Shown piece after piece: positions 63,955-64,000 of a stretch of DNA of 64,000 nt (the stretch's first letter is position 1; the number at the start of each line of letters is the position of its first letter). The translations under genes and the position numbers were made by a program. This DNA comes from Auanema rhodensis. Its lineage: Eukaryota; Nematoda; Chromadorea; Rhabditida; Rhabditidae. The DNA lies in NCBI GenBank assembly GCA_964057225.1, contig OZ059900.1, positions 19,855,638-19,919,637 on the forward strand, given 5' to 3'. The notes under the pieces were generated by a model. The model made no database searches, was not told the DNA's origin, and worked only from the letters and a program-made list of their open reading frames with translations.

Positions 63955-64000
63955 CAATTTTGAGCTAGGTTTCATTGACATTGCATGAGTTTGAACACAT
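63955..64000 (+). repeat. Partial monomer (copy 188) at window edge
   Basis: The first 46 bases of another monomer, identical to consensus so far, are cut by the window end. Its start at 63955 equals 342 x 187 + 1, which confirms that phase is held over the entire window. Confidence 0.97.

Larger units (their letters stand above)
1..64000. repeat. 342-bp satellite array, 187 full copies plus a partial copy
   Basis: Every part of the window is the same 342-bp unit in direct orientation. Starts read at 1, 343, 685, 1027 and so on to 63955, all fitting 342(n-1)+1 exactly, so no net indel accumulates across 64 kb. Copies carry about zero to three substitutions from consensus and about three dozen appear identical to it. 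The monomer is about 34% G+C, with a T7 tract, several short dyads and one GC-rich patch. No other sequence interrupts the array and neither array edge is present. Arrays of this size and uniformity are typical of eukaryotic heterochromatin such as centromeres and pericentromeres; that location is inferred. I do not recognise the family, so the host lineage is undetermined. Strand choice and monomer start are arbitrary. Confidence 0.98.
55063..64000 (+). repeat. Domain G: copies 162-188, same markers as domain D
   Basis: Markers are c191t (162, 170, 172, 175, 181), c302t (169, 174, 177-179, 183, 185-187) and a190t (165, 167, 177, 186), as in domain D. No t199g, a290g, c216a or a175c copies were seen. 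As with D, it directly follows a g257a+c302t monomer. The array continues past the right edge. Confidence 0.82.

Noticed and set aside
1-64000. CRISPR array
   Set aside because: The repeat period is 342 bp with no unique spacers between short repeats; the whole unit repeats.
1-64000. Tandem rRNA, tRNA, snRNA or histone gene cluster
   Set aside because: The unit is too short and AT-rich for rRNA or histone genes, has no tRNA cloverleaf or internal promoter boxes that I can see, and has no long open frame.
1-64000. Telomeric or subtelomeric repeat tract
   Set aside because: No TTAGGG-like short tandem repeat is present in either strand; subtelomeric location of the satellite cannot be excluded but is not shown.

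Overview
The whole window is one uninterrupted tandem satellite array. A 342-bp monomer repeats head to tail in a single orientation from base 1 to base 64000: 187 complete copies plus a 46-bp start of copy 188. The phase never slips. Copy n begins at 342(n-1)+1, and the copy-188 start at 63955 falls exactly where this rule predicts, so I find no net insertion or deletion in 64 kb. I see no gene, transposon, inversion, RNA gene, CRISPR array or non-repeat spacer, and neither edge of the array is in the window.

The monomer is about 34% G+C (57 C and 59 G in my hand count of the consensus). Copies usually differ from consensus at zero to three positions, and roughly three dozen read as exactly consensus. 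Such a long, highly homogenised array is what eukaryotic centromeric, pericentromeric or other heterochromatic satellites look like. I do not recognise the family and cannot name the organism. CpG is not depleted in the monomer (10 seen, about 9.8 expected), which argues weakly against long exposure to heavy germline CpG methylation. The length is twice 171 bp, and there are only weak hints of an ancestral dimer.

The information lies in the pattern of shared single-base variants, given here as base-position-base within the monomer (position 1 = the first base of the window). They divide the array into seven domains. A, 1-6498 (c302t, c149a, t288a): holds a 9-monomer duplication. B, 6499-14364 (t199g+a290g, c216a). 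C, 14365-23256 (a290g, a175c, t199g, c216a). D, 23257-35568 (c191t, c302t, a190t): with the last copy of C it forms an 18-mer/17-mer tandem higher-order repeat. E, 35569-44118 (a175c+a290g with a t122a/a240t/g264c cassette seen three times). F, 44119-55062: repeats the variant order of C about 30 kb downstream. G, 55063-64000: repeats the D repertoire. Array history therefore shows at several scales: dimers, 4-mers, 7-mers, 9-mers, about 18-mers, and a superblock displaced by about 87-93 monomers.

Nothing here codes convincingly for protein. The few 65-69 codon open frames come from point variants that remove a stop codon in a monomer whose length is divisible by three. All variant calls and block comparisons were made by eye and should be confirmed with a monomer alignment.
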